A stretch of 64,000 nucleotides of DNA from Achatina immaculata (GCA_009760885.1 CM019721.1:21631639-21695638); one strand, 5' to 3'. Positions 33,359 through 44,994 are shown, numbered from the stretch's first letter. The notes: generated by a model not told the origin, from the letters alone. Numbers and translations: made by a program.

Positions 33359-33411
33359 ACACGAAAGCAACAATTACCCAATCACAACAGTACAGGAAGG
33401 ACACTGCCATT

Positions 33412-34325
33412 TCATCTCTCTACAAACAGTTTGTTATGTCTAGCCACTCTATCTCTCTATAAACATTTTATGTCTAGCCACTCTATCTCTCTACAAACAG
33501 TTTGTTATGTCTAGCCACTCTATCTCTCTACAAACAGTTTGTTATGTCTAGCCACTCTATCTCTCTACAAACAGTTTGTTACGTCTAGCCACTCTATCTC
33601 TCTACAAACAGTTTGTTATGTCTAGCCACTCTATCTCTCTACAAACAGTTTGTTACGTCTAGCCACTCTATCTCTCTATAAACAGTTTGTTATGTCTAAC
33701 CACTCTATCTCTCTACAAACAGTTTGTTATGTCTAGCCACTCTGTCTCTCTATAAACAGTTTGTTATGTCTAGCACCCTATCTCTCTACAGTTTGTTATG
33801 TCTAGGCACTCTATCTCTCTAAACACAATCTGTTATGTCTAGCCACTCTATCTCTCTACAAAGTTTGTTATGTCTAGCCACTCTATCTCTCTACACAGTT
33901 TGTTATGTGTCTAGCCACCCTATATCTCTAGGAAGTGCTAGTTGGCTAAGTCGATAGTACGCTGTTCTCTCGTGGCTAGACGGCTGCTCGTCCTACCGGA
34001 GTCCGTGTTCGAATCCCAGGTAATTCTCTTGTGATTTTTCTTTCTCTCACGTCTCACTAAAGTGCTTTGTCTACGATTTTTTCGAGGTCTAATCCTACAA
34101 AATTTGTTCTCTTACTTTACTATATCTCTACAAAGAGTTTGTTATGTCTAGCCACTCTGTCTCACTACACCGTTTTTTTTAAATGTTTAGCCATTATATT
34201 TTGTTATCTGTCTAGCCACTCTATCTCTCTACAAACAGTTTGTTATATGTCTAGCCACACTATCTCTGTACCAAGAGTTTGTTTTGTCTAGCCACTCCAC
34301 CTCTCTACAAACAGTTTGTTATGTT
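33412..34325. repeat. 37-bp minisatellite, split by SINE-2
   Basis: About 18 units of 'tctctctacaaacagtttgt' then 'tatgtctagccactcta'. The array continues on both sides of the SINE at 33,931-34,119. Confidence 0.95.
33931..34119 (+). mobile_element. SINE-2 copy with clean target duplications
   Basis: A 189-bp insertion is flanked by 'ctatatctcta' (33,920-33,930 and 34,120-34,130) inside the 37-bp minisatellite. The pol III A box TGGCTAAGTCG and a B box with GTTCGAATCC are present. The long stretch between the anticodon-like loop and the B box suggests a class II (Leu/Ser-type) tRNA ancestor. The tail shared with the copies near 22.2 and 22.8 kb is 'aggtctaatcctacaaaa'. Because the host is a repeat of known unit, the boundaries are exact. 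Confidence 0.9.
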
Positions 34326-34396
34326 TATCCTGTGAAGTCCTCTACACGGAGATTGTATTTCTCACAATTGGTCAGCTTGCCCTGCCGCCATTGTTC
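34325..34396 (-). other. Candidate terminal exon, unassigned
   Basis: On the minus strand 'ttatgtttgtttcag' (a good acceptor) is followed by 23 open codons beginning EQWRQGKLTNCEKY and ending in a TAA stop. The composition looks protein-like. I do not recognise the family. There is no supporting neighbour exon in phase within a few kb, so chance is a real alternative. Confidence 0.25.
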
Positions 34397-35088
34397 CTGA
34401 AACAAACATAATGTGTGGCCACGAGTGAACTGTTTGATGGTTAAACTTGTGGAGTAAACACGTCGGCACAGTCCAGACTTAAACTAACCACGGTTTAAGC
34501 ACTTGCCCAGACACTTGACCATGAACGTTTCTTTTTTCATAAATCACAAATTTCAGGTTTGTAAAACTGTTGTTACATAACTGACTACTACAATAATATC
34601 CTGCTCTAGGCTTGTCAGATTGTGTCAATAAAAAACCGGGACATTTTTCCAGGCTGAAAAAAAAAAGAAAAGCTATTCACGTTTGGTCACTAATTACTAA
34701 CAAAGGATAACAGACGTGTCTAGATCTAAGATTTTTATTTTAAAACTGCATACCAAAGAAAGAATATCAGTTACGCCATATTGATGTTATAGTTCAGCTC
34801 AGAAGAGCAGAAACTATTAGTATTTCATGTATATATAATACATATGTTTAGTCTTCTTCTTCTTCTTCGTTCACTTCTACCACCAAAAACCGCACTGTGA
34901 ACCTACTGAATTCACACATGTGGTCCTCGTTAGGTCCGGTGGTCCCCTGTGTGGTCCAAAATAGACCACATGAGTTCCACGAAGGACCACAAGGGGTTCA
35001 GAGTATCACAGTACTTTAGCCTGTATTCTTGGTGGGTCTCGGAAGCGGGATTGCGTGACACCGTGGTTTTCATTGCACCAGTTTGGTC
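34397..35088. other. Unassigned DNA with a DNA-transposon end-like stretch
   Basis: 34,610-34,720 ('cttgtcagattgtgtc', 'ccgggacatttttcc', 'aattactaacaaa') matches the left end of the relic at about 166. (CTT)n is at 34,855-34,867. No gene is recognised. Confidence 0.45.
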
Positions 35089-36165
35089 TAGGGTTGGACT
35101 TTCTCACCGGAAGACCTCGACGTGTTTGGAATATCAGTGCATTCCCGCTGGGTGAGAGGCGTTAGCCCACCCAGGACAGAGTTGGACTTTCTCACCGGAA
35201 AACCTCGACGTGTTATGAGATACCCGTGTATCACCGCCGGGTGAGAGGTGGTTGCCCATCCAGTCCAGGGTTGGACTTTCTCACCGGAAAACCTCAGCGT
35301 GATTAGGATACGCAGACATCCCCGCCGGGTGAGAGGTGGTTGCCTATCTAGACTTCCTGGTCCAGTGTCTCCGACTTCAGCATTTTGCGGTCGTGGCCGC
35401 TACCCTTCCTAGTTGTGACCAGGATGGAGCTTTTGTCCAGGAGGACGAATCCTCGCCACTAGTGACTTCTACCCCTGGGTTGAGCCGGTTTAGGCATTTC
35501 CCAGTATGGGCATGTTTGGGACGGGACCGACCTCTAGGGCAGAGGTACTGTGACATTCATAGCCTTCAAGATTCACCCCTGGTATGAGCCGGTTTAGGCA
35601 AAATTCACCAGTATGGGTGTTTATCAGGCGTTACCGACCTCTAGAGCGGAGGTGGCATGACATGTCTAGCCATCGAGTTCCACCCCTGGTGTGTGCCGGT
35701 TTAGGCATATTTCACCAGTGTAGGTGTATTTCGGACGTAGGCGGCCTCTAGAGCAGAGGTGCCGTGGTATAGCTCTCGTAGCGCTACTACTGGACATACC
35801 AGGTTAAACTTCACTTTCCACCACCTTTTCCCATCGGCGCCGCACAGCAACCTTTATTTCCGCATTTACTTCCTTAACCGGGAGGAGCTTCACTCCACGC
35901 GCGGCATTTGAAAAGTCAAGCCAGCAGTGACTTAACCTCTGGGACAAACCGGTTCATGCATTTCACACGATATGACTGCACTCAGGACGTGGCCGACCTC
36001 CAGACCAGAGGTGCCGTGATTTGACTGTTTGCTTCGCTTTATTCTTTCAACCACCTTTTCCGCAGTGATGCTGCGCGGCAACCTCATTTGCAAATTTCTT
36101 CATTGGCCGGGAAGAGCACCGCTCCACGCACGGCAGCTGAAGATCTCGCCAACAGCGGCAGATGA
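35089..36165. repeat. GC-richer composite repeat with three unit types
   Basis: Type 1 has three units of 89-91 bp (35,089-35,350). Each begins 'gttggactttctcaccgg' and ends 'ccgggtgagagg', so each unit can fold into a hairpin. Type 2 has four units of about 105-110 bp (35,463-35,790 and 35,927-36,040) with 'gccggtttaggca' and 'gacctctagagc.gaggt'. Type 3 has two units of about 115 bp (35,819-35,930 and 36,050-36,165) with 'ccaccttttcc' and 'gctccacgc.cggca'. The order is 1-1-1-2-2-2-3-2-3. No ORF of note is present. It may be the subterminal region of the hAT-like element next to it. Confidence 0.7.
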
Positions 36166-36419
36166 GCTACCAAACGTGACACTCATCTACCCTAAGTAAC
36201 TGGTTTTCAGGCGCCAGATATTCGCCCTCGCCCCTTCTCCTGTCAGTTTAAACAGTTCTGCCACGGGAAGGCCAGGAGCTGGACTTGACTGCCAGAGGCT
36301 GTTTGTGGCGCGTTTGCAGTCCTTAGAACCATATGTTTAGTGTTTTACTCTTTGCATGTATTTTGAAATTAAAATAGTTCAAAATTAATTCAAGGGTTTT
36401 AGAACATTCTTTATCTGAG

Positions 36420-36975
36420 TACGAAAGTATTTTCTGTTAGATATTTACCTTTAAGATCCTGTATCATCCTATTGTCCTGCTTCTAGTATTTATCTGACTT
36501 CAAAGTTCTGGTAAGAAGATCCTGCAACTGAAAAACATAATCAGAGAATTCTGAGCAGTTTATTTAATTATTGCTTCAACTGTTGAGATGTGAAGGTGAT
36601 TTCGTTTCTATGTTCATTGCACATTCATGAGGGAAAACTCGCTTTCCACATTTGCATTATGTCCAAGAACACTAAAGATAAATTCACACAGTTTTAGTAA
36701 TTCCGAGTACTGTCCCAAAGATTCAGACTGTCCAAAGAAATAGGTCCACTCCTCCTGACTGGATTTGCTATTCCAGTTGTCCTCCTTTGTGAGTATTACA
36801 TCAATACAGTGCTTCAGATATGTGAACTGGTTAAAGAGTAGTGAATAATCATTAGACTGCCTCTTGTCTTGCAGAAACTTGACAGTCTCTTCCACTTCAG
36901 GCCAGGCTGGTAAGGGAACCCAACAGCACCCACTTACAGAGGGAAAAATTCTTTCAAAAGTGTCATCCTATGAAG
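36420..36975 (-). pseudogene. hAT-superfamily transposase, C-terminal relic
   Basis: On the minus strand the product reads SVSGCCWVPLPAWPEVEE, then an open 93-codon segment (36,895-36,614) ending FSVLGHNANVESEFSLMN. This is the hAT dimerisation motif (usually ..snAxxERxFSxm). After a stop it continues as NCSEFSDYVFQLQDLL. The order matches the end of hAT transposases of the group whose relatives are domesticated in vertebrates. The N-terminal zinc finger and catalytic core are not seen. It is broken by stops. Confidence 0.75.
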
Positions 36976-37080
36976 GTTGCTGGCTGTGGCTTTGTTCGGA
37001 GTGTCCAACCGGAAAGGTCAAAGTAGCGCCTCGTGATTTGGGGCACGTGACTGGCTTGTGTGTATCGTCCAGTCAGTAAT

Positions 37081-37540
37081 GTGTATTTGATCAGTTCATT
37101 CATCTGTTGTTTGGGTCGAGGTGTGACCTGGGAAAATAGTGAAGGAGCAAGTTATCGTCACTGTCTTATGGATTTAATGTATATTTTGTAGTATCGTCTC
37201 CTGCCATAATCTCCTCTTGGGCCTCCTTCAAGTTGTTAAGTTGTTGTACTCTAAAGTTTGTTTAATAAAAAACATTGGGAAACACTCGCGTGAACTTTTG
37301 TTAAACACTGGCCATTTTTTCTTCATATTTATTGTTCTGTAACTGCAATGTGAAGTTCATTACAGACTAGATGTAAAGCATAAAAAATCGACGATAGAAT
37401 AAACTTTTTAAAACTCACAATACGCTCACAGTTTTTAGAAGGAAAAGTTACTTTAAAAAACTTACTTCTGAATTTTCTGTGTCGTGAATGTCGAGATGAC
37501 AGTTCTATATACTGAGTGTACGTATGATATATACCTCCTC
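37081..37540. other. Unassigned DNA
   Basis: No repeat or coding sense is recognised. Confidence 0.4.
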
Positions 37541-37692
37541 GTTTTACAAAAGTTTATTTAAAGCATATCTCGTTTTACAAAAGTTTGTTTAAAGCATATC
37601 TCGTTTTACAAAAGTTTGTTTAAAGCATATCTCGTTTTACAAAAGTTTGTTTAAACCATATCTCGTTTTACAAAAGTTTGTTTAAAGCATAT
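37541..37692. repeat. 31-bp tandem repeat, 5 copies
   Basis: The unit contains 'tctcgttttacaaaagtttg' then 'tttaaagcata'. Confidence 0.95.
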
Positions 37693-37929
37693 CTGGACTG
37701 AGTTTGCCGGGACCACACAGTGTTCCTCACCTCACAGTCTCAAGATCCATTTAGTGACCTCATTATGTCTGGGTGTCAGCATGTTTGCTGACAAAATTAT
37801 GACCCTTAAAATGACATGGAATTTTGTTGACAAACCTGTGATATAAATTGTTAATATTCTTGGAATATAACTTTTTGTCTGGAGAAAGTCTCCACATAAG
37901 CACATTTTACTACCAAACTCTGAAGATGA

Positions 37930-38050
37930 TTTTCTTCAGAACATTACTTGCTACTTCTGCTGAAATAATGGACGAAACGGACTTGACTTGCCACTTCTGC
38001 TGAAATAATAGACGAAATTGACTTGACTTGCTGCTTCTGCTGAATGACTG
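37930..38050. repeat. About 43-bp degenerate repeat, 2-3 copies
   Basis: 'acttgctacttctgctgaa' then 'ataatggacgaa' recurs, with the last copy truncated. Confidence 0.7.
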
Positions 38051-38678
38051 AAGAAGAATGTTCACTGCTGCTTGTACAGATTGCTTCAATCATAAGACGA
38101 GACTACTTCAATTATGAAACATAATAATTGGTGTATAAGTATACAACTATACACTAAACACTGCAGTAAAGCTGTGATACTAGAATGTATAAAATTGTAA
38201 AAAAGTAGGAGCAGCTTTATTACTTAACGATTACAAAGTTGTGACGTTTCGGCGTGAGCCTTCATCATACAAAAACATACAGGACGAAGAAATAGGGAGA
38301 GGCGATAAAGTATAGATTTACATGAATACTGTTTAAAAAAAATTTTTTTTTAAAAGGAGTACTTAGCTGTAAATTGCACGGTGTGGCTTGTCTGGCGGTG
38401 TGTGTCAGGAATGGATCTGGTAGGACGTGGAAATTGTTTAAATAGAGACCTGTGACATGTGGTCGGTGGGTTGTAACTGGGAGTGGTGGATGGGGAACCG
38501 GGGAGGGGAGAGAGAGTGACGCACTACTGGCCTAGCTGGGAGAATTTGAAACAGGTGATTGGGGAAGAGGTGTTGCAGAGAAAATAGCGGGGTTGCAGAG
38601 TGATGCTGTGAGGAAGTTTGAAAAGTAAGAAGGGGTGGATTTAGTGGAGAGGTACTATAATGATTGAAGAAGATGATG

Positions 38679-39254
38679 TTACGTGTAACTAAACAGCGAG
38701 TTTAACCCATGTTGTTCCAGCGTCCCATAATTTTGAATGCATCGGTTCTCAAGTGCCAGGCGGCTTGTGTCATCTGCGTGACATTGTTTAATGGCTGTTA
38801 CCAGAAAATCAGATTTGCCTCTGTGGTTGGGGCCATTGAAATGATTTGGGACTGGTTTCGAAGCATGCTCGGTGATGTCATACAGATGTTTTTGCATGCG
38901 GTCCCCTAATCTGAGGCCAGTCTCTCCGATATATGTTATCCTGCATCTTTTGCAAACGATGACATATATCACATTTCGGGACTCGCATGTGAATCCCTCA
39001 TGAAGAGTGAGGATAGTTTTGGGAAAGGTGATTGTTTTCGTTTCCCAAACTACAGGGCAGGTAACGCAGCGGGGGCGGTTACATTTTCTGGTGCCAACAT
39101 ACGTAAGGCTCTGCTTCAAGTGGCTGTGGACGAGGATGTCCTTAAGGTTTGGCTCACGTTTGTATGCCAATAGGGGTGCTTCAGAGAAAATGTTACGAGT
39201 GTCGGAGTCGAGTTGGATTATCGGTAGATGACGATAAAGGATTTTCTTAACCAT
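38679..39254 (-). pseudogene. PLE C-terminal GIY-YIG endonuclease, left arm
   Basis: 191 open codons begin in the end of the RT thumb/connector (VKKILYRHLPIIQLDSDT), followed by the conserved LVHSHLKQSLTYVGTRKC. A Cys-rich CNRPRCVTCP motif comes next (a CCHH-like motif of PLEs). The GIY-YIG core follows (VIYVIVCK..ITYIGETGLRLGDR) and then HFNGPNHRGKSDF. The end LNSLFSYT matches the other copies. The domain is open and its catalytic Tyr, Arg and Glu regions are present, but the RT is missing, so the fragment cannot act alone. Confidence 0.85.
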
Positions 39255-39337
39255 CTGACCGTGTGGGTGGAAAGGCAGTACTAACTTAACTCTGTCAGAT
39301 GGAGTAACAGGCTTTTTCCTGATACAGCCACAGCCAC

Positions 39338-39778
39338 TTGAAGCAGAGCCTTACGTATGTTGGCACCAGAAAATGTAACCGCTCCCGCTGCGTTACCTGC
39401 CCTGTAGTTTGGGAAACGAAAACAATCACCTTTCCCAAAATTATCCTCACTCTTCATGAGGGATTCACATGCGAGTCCCGAAATGTGATATATGTCATCG
39501 TTTGCAAAAGATGCAGGATAACATATATCGGAGAGACTGGCCTCAGATTAGGGGACCGCATGCAAAAACATCTGTACGACATCACCCAGCATGCTTCGAA
39601 ACCAGTCCCAAATCATTTCAATGGCCCCAACCATAGAGGCAAATCTGATTTTCTGGTAACAGCCATTAAACAATGTCACGCAGATGACACAAGCCGCCTG
39701 GCACTTGAGAACCGCTGCATTCAAAATTATGGGACGCTGGAACAACATGGGTTAAACTCGCTGTTTAGTTACACGTAA
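39338..39778 (+). pseudogene. PLE GIY-YIG endonuclease, right arm
   Basis: This is the mirror copy of the left-arm domain, open for 146 codons from KQSLTYVGTRKC to LNSLFSYT. It differs by only a few residues (for example S for P in the Cys-rich motif, and DITQHA for DITEHA). Confidence 0.85.
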
Positions 39779-41077
39779 CATCATCTTCTTCAATCATTAT
39801 AGTACCTCTCCACTAAATCCACCCCTTCTTACTTTTCAAACTTCCTCACAGCATCACTCTGCAACCCCGCTATTTTCTCTGCAACCCCTCTTCTCTGCAA
39901 CACTTCTTCCCCAATCACCTGTTTCAAATTCTCCCAGCTAGGCCAGTAGTGCGTCACTCTCTCTCCCCTCCCCGGTTCCCCATCCACCACTCCCAGTTAC
40001 AACCCACCGACCACATGTCACAGGTCTCTATTTAAACAATTTCCACGTCCTACCAGATCCATTCCTGACACACACCGCCGGACAAGACACACCTTGCAAT
40101 TTACAGCTAAGTACTCCTTTAAAAAAAATTTTTTTTTTAACAGTATTCATGTAAATCTATACTTTATCGCCTCTCCCTATTTCTTCGTCCTGTATGTTTT
40201 TGTATGATTAAGGCTCACGCCGAAATGTCACAACTTTGTAATCGTTAAGTAATAAAGCTGCTCCTACTTTTTTCCAATTTTATACTTCAATTATGAGACT
40301 CTCAGATTTCAGTAATGTCCACTGCAGTTTTGACTGAACCGAGCCAGCGTGACTTACTTTTTTTTTCTTAAACAACATAGAATTCATTATTCTAATCTCT
40401 TAAAAGCATGATAACTTTTGTCTTGTCAATGAACACACACTGTATGCCAGTGAACTGTATAAACTAGGAACAAAGTAGGAGCAGCTTTATTACTTAACAA
40501 GTACAAAGCTGTGACGTTTCGGCGTGAGCCTTAATCATACAAAAACATACAAGACGAAGAAATAGAGAAAAGAGATAAAGTATAAATTCACATGAATGCT
40601 ATGTAAAAAGTAGGAATGGGGAAAAATAATAAATATGGGGGGGGGGGGGGACGTGGAGAGAAGAGAGAGTGATACAGTGGTATTCTAGCGGAGAGATGGT
40701 GAAATAGGTGGTTATAGTTAGGGTACAGGAGTTGTAATATGATGCTCTGAAGAAGTTCTGAATTATGCGTTACAAGTGAGAAGGGAGTGGAATTTAGTGC
40801 AGAGGTATTATGATTGTGGAAGAGGAGAATGTTAAGTGTAGCTGAATAGCGAATTCAAACCATGTGGTTCCAGCGTCCCACATTCCTGAATTTAGCGGTT
40901 CTCAAGTGCTAATCGACTTCTGCCATCAGCGTGACATTGTTTGATGGCTGTTACCAGAAGATCACATTTTTTTCTCTGTGGTTGGGGCCAATGAAATGAT
41001 TAGGGGCTGGTTTCGAAGAATGATGGGTGATATCGTACAGATGTTTCTGCTTCCTGTCCCTTAATCTGAGACCAGTT

Positions 41078-41413
41078 TCACCAATATACGTTATCCTGCA
41101 TTATTTTGCATACCACGGCATATATCACATTACGGGGCTCACAGGTGAATCCCTCATGAAGAGTGAGGATAGTTTTGGGAAAGGTGATTGTTTTCGTTTC
41201 CCAGACTACAGGGCAGGTACGAGTAACACGGCGAGGGTTACATTTTCTGGTGCCAACATAAGCAAGATTCCGCTTCAGGTGGCTATGGACAAGGATGTCC
41301 TTAAGATTTGGTTCCTGTTTGTATGCTAATAGAGCTTGATCAGAGAAGATGCCGTGAGTATTGGGGTCGAGTTGGATTAGTGGCAGATGGCAATAAAGAA
41401 TTTTCTTAACCAT
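41078..41413 (-). pseudogene. PLE connector and GIY-YIG start, older subtype
   Basis: VKKILYCHLPLIQLDPNTHG, LVHSHLKRNLAYVGTRKC, then a Cys motif with one codon changed and VIYAVVCKIMQDNVYW, where a frameshift has replaced the YIG motif. The remainder of the domain continues to about 40,850 in another frame. Confidence 0.8.
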
Positions 41414-41529
41414 TTGACCATACGTGTGAAAAGGAAGTACTAATTTGACTCTGTCAGATTAGGTAACAAGATTTTTCTGAATGCTTCTTCATGGTTCACG
41501 AGTTGGATACGGTTAAATAGTTTCATAAG

Positions 41530-43560
41530 GACATTTTCTGGATAGGGGAGATGACGAAAAATTTATGATAATTTGCTGGACTGATCTATAAAGTCCAAGT
41601 TATCCTGACATAGACGGCGAAGACGGAGGAGTTTGGAGTATGGGATCGAGTTCTTGCAAGTTTCAAGATGGGAGGAAGTGCAAAGTAAATACGTATGGTT
41701 GTCGGTGGTCTTATAAAATTCAGAGGTGACAAAACTGTCTCTGCAAAGAGATATTTTGATGTCTAAAATATTGACAGATTTGTCAGAAATTTCATAAGCG
41801 AATTTTATTATCTTATTAAGCGAGTTGGCGAATTCAATAAATTTTAGTTCGTCCTTTGGCACACTGGTGACTGCAATGCCATCATCGATGTACCTTTTGT
41901 AGAATTCTGGGAGTCTACCAGTGTAAGCATCCCATACTTTGACTTCCAGAAAGCCCATAAATAAGCATGCATAACGGACTCATTTTCGTTCCCGTGGCGA
42001 CACCACTGATTTTATCAAAGTATTCGCCTTTGAATTCAAAAGAATTTAGGATCAGTACTAGCTGTGTGAGTCTAATTATGGTATCAGCGTTAGTGGTGGG
42101 GTGAGGGTCTTTGCCAAGAAAAGAGCAGAGTGCCAATAGTCCATCCTCATGCGAGATAGAGATGTAAAGGGAGCAGACATCAAGGAGAAAGATGTGATAG
42201 GTTTTGTGCATAAAAATTTGTTATGGCGTGGTTGAAGGGGTGCGACAAGGTTGTGTACTATATCCAGACATTTTTTTCTCTGTATAGCGAGAATATTCTA
42301 AGAACAATCATCACAGAACCAGGCATAAAAATTGGAGGATACAATATTAACAACCTTCGGTATGCTGACGACACAGTACTGATAGCTGAGAACCAACAAG
42401 ACCTGCAAAATCTCTTGGATAAAGTCGCCAAAGAATGTGAACAGAAAAGCCTTACTTTGAACATCAAAAAGACAGAGACTATGGTTATATCTAAGAAATA
42501 GAATCCACCAACATGCATATAAAATTAAACGGAACTATTCTAAAGCAGGTGCAGAAATTCAAATACCTTGGAGCAGTAATAGCTTCAGATGGGAAATGCG
42601 GAACAGAAATTAGGATCAGAATAGGCCAAGCAAAGACTGCATTTCAGAGAATGAGAAACATATTAGCTAACACATCTTTATCAATGAATGTTAGAAAACG
42701 AGTCCTAAAATGCTATATTGAACCTATCTTGTTATATGGAAGTGAATTATGGACAGGTCTGCACAAAAGTCATTGGAAACAGCAGAAATGTGGTTTATTA
42801 GAAGAATGTTGCGAATCCCCTGGACAACAAAAATAACTAATGAAGAATGTATGAGAAGAGCTGGAGAGACAAAAAAACCTTGTCAAAAAGATAAGAGAGA
42901 GACAATGTACTTTCATAGGACATGCAATGAGAAGAGGGGGCATTGAAAATATTATAACAACAGGAAAAATAGAAGGAAGAAGATAAAGAGGAAGACCAAG
43001 AGAAATGATACTGGACTGTCTGACGGGATGGTGTGAGAGGAGATCACCAACTGAACTGATGGCCTGCATGAAGGATCGGGTACTCTGGAGAAGCATAATA
43101 GCCAACGCCAGTCGGCCAGGCACATGATGATGATGATGATGATGATGTTGATGATGATGATGATGATGTGGTTGTTCTTTCAAATAAGAGGGCAGCTTGT
43201 GTATTAGCGACTAGAAAATGCTGTCCAAGAAGTCAGAAATGTGTTTAGTGGGGCATGAACACGTTGATAAAATGGGACGTCTAGGATGACCTGGTTTATG
43301 GATTTCAGGAAGGAGATAGAAGGTGGGTTTACCTAAACAGCCGTCCTTGATGTGAAGAGAAACATCTTAGATGGGATGCCAGCCTCGGTAATCAAGTCTT
43401 TGATGGTTGCCTCCACTATGTCGTTGATGGAGGGGGTAGCATCGGTTTTACGCGAGGCATAGAAATCGGTGTTACTGAGTTGGGACATTCCTTCCGCAAT
43501 ATATACATCTTTTTTTTTTAAACTAAGAGATTCAATGTTTTATCTGCTGGTTTTATCACT
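41530..43560 (-). pseudogene. PLE reverse transcriptase, split by LINE-B
   Basis: The upstream part (43,560-43,175) reads a degenerate VIKPADKT motif, then KPTFYLLPEIHKPGHPRRPI, then LIHKLPSYLKEQ. This is the PLE-specific RT region. After LINE-B the sense continues (42,211-41,563) with LLDVCSLYISI (first catalytic Asp), GVATGTKMSPL and YKRYIDDGIAV (catalytic Y-I-D-D at 41,881-41,892). It ends with HLETCKNSIPYSKLLRLRRLC. The wording and motif order are those of Penelope-like RTs, related to telomerase. Frame changes lie near 41,950 and 42,215. Confidence 0.85.
42235..43167 (+). mobile_element. LINE-B copy 3, 5'-truncated, in the PLE RT
   Basis: It is flanked by 'gtggttg' (42,228-42,234 and 43,168-43,174) and ends in a (GATGAT)n tail. 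Coding sense starts at GVRQGC, then has YADD at 42,361-42,372, LNIKKTETMVISKK, KYLGAVIASDGKCG and the C-terminal GRPREMILDCLTGW. A stop (tag) after ISKK and two frameshifts break it. Confidence 0.9.
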
Positions 43561-43570
43561 ATGTCCTCTC

Positions 43571-44108
43571 AATGTCGAAGTTTAGTCAGAGCCCTGGATC
43601 TCCCTTGTTGAGGTTGAAATGTCGAAGTTTAGTCAGAGCCCTGGATCTCCCTTGTTGAGGTTGAAATGTCGAAGTTTAGACAGTGCCTTGGGCTCTCCCT
43701 TTTTGAGGTTGAAATGTCGAAGTTTAGACAGTGCCTTGGACTTTCCTTTGTTGAGGCTGAAATGTCGAAGTTTAGTCAGAGCCCTGGATCTCCCTTGTTG
43801 AGGTTGAAATGTCGAAGTTTAGACAGTGCCTTGGACTTTCCTTTGTTGAGGCTGAAATGTCGAAGTTTAGTCAGAGCCCTGGATCTCCCTTGTTGAGGTT
43901 GAAATGTCGAAGTTTAGACAGTGCCTTGGACTTTCCTTTGTTGAGGCTGAAATGTCGAAGTTTAGACAGTGCCTTGGACTCTCCTTTGTTGAGGTTGAAA
44001 TGTCGAAGTTTAGACAGTGCATTGGACTCTCCTTTGTTGAGGCTGAAATGTCGAAGTTTAGACAGTGCCCTGGAGTCTCCCTTGTTGAGGTTGAAATGTC
44101 GAAGTTTT
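43571..44108. repeat. 47-bp minisatellite inside the PLE N-terminal region
   Basis: About 11 units contain 'aatgtcgaagtttagacag' then 'ccttggact' and 'cctttgttgaggctg'. Two subtypes (gacagtgcc..gact and gtcagagcc..gatc) alternate. Units are out of frame with each other, so the array disrupts the PLE coding sense. Confidence 0.9.
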
Positions 44109-44990
44109 GGCGGTTGGAGGTTTTAGATTACACGCCACGTCGTATCAATGTATAGGTCTAAAGCTTAGGACGCCCCGGAGAAAGGTGTCCAGCTAGATTT
44201 ACGATGGTTGTAATGGGAAAATGGGTCACCGGGATCTTGTGTGAGTTGGTTAGATTCTTTGTTAGCAGAGTAATATTTGAAACGTAATCCACGCTAGAAC
44301 TGTAACATAGCAGACTAAAAAAATGATCACATTGAGGTTGGATAGGAATAAATTCATCAGAGAGAAGTCAGGTCGGGAGGAATACAGACTACATAAGAGG
44401 TTGGAGGAGCAGGGGTCTCATCTACAGGTGTGGGGTGAGAACTTGATTGTGGTGTGTAACCTGGAAAGGTTACGGAAGGTGTAAAAGAAGAGGGCGATAT
44501 GGGCGTTGAAGAAGTCTGATGGTCAAGTGAAACGGAAGTCCGGAGGTCAGGTGTAGTAGAGGACTATTGTTCAGGTGTGATAGAAGAGGGGTTGGTTGGA
44601 GGCTGGATTATTTTTGGGAACAGAAGAGACTGGCTGTGGAGGGGGTAGAGGTTGGAATTTACATGAGTTTGTGTTGTTGCCAGGGACATAGAATTGGTAG
44701 AGTTGACGATATGTGAGGTGTATGTGTTTGGCAAGAAGGAGAACACGGTTGTCTGGGGTGTAAGAGTGAAGGCGGCGTTCAAGACTATCTTTTGCCAGAT
44801 CCAGGTTAGACAAAATCTCTCTGTGATGAGGCATATTCTGAGCTGCGAGCAATTTTTCTCCATCTTCTTCTAGAAGTCTTTGTTCAACGCCAGGCGCTGG
44901 GCGAAAAAAAGACGAGAAGTCTTTATGAATTATTTTGTGGCGGAGACAGTAGTTCAGAAAGTGAAGGTGGGCGGGGGGGGGGGGGGGGGG
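44109..44990 (-). other. PLE 5' coding or untranslated region
   Basis: This lies between the two minisatellites. A minus-strand open frame at 44,571-44,852 and an overlapping one are present. Its wording (LAKDSLERRLHSYTPDN) is compatible with a PLE N-terminal helix region but I cannot confirm it. A G-homopolymer of about 17 is at 44,973-44,990. Confidence 0.5.
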
Positions 44991-44994
44991 GAAT

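Larger units (their letters stand above)
38118..40282. mobile_element. Palindromic PLE insertion 1 (2.2 kb)
   Basis: Two PLE arms lie head to head, minus strand 38,118 to about 39,325 and plus strand about 39,323-40,282. They are nearly identical over roughly 950 bp, with the centre near 39,325. The left arm is longer at the centre by the connector region. A 14-bp target duplication 'tacttcaattatga' is at 38,104-38,117 and 40,283-40,296. The left terminus has the extended 3' tail, while the right one stops at 'attttat'. Both arms carry the family's GIY-YIG domain and 3' region. Confidence 0.9.

Noticed and set aside
38679..39778. Host GIY-YIG endonuclease gene
   Set aside because: Both open frames are arms of a PLE palindrome with target duplications.
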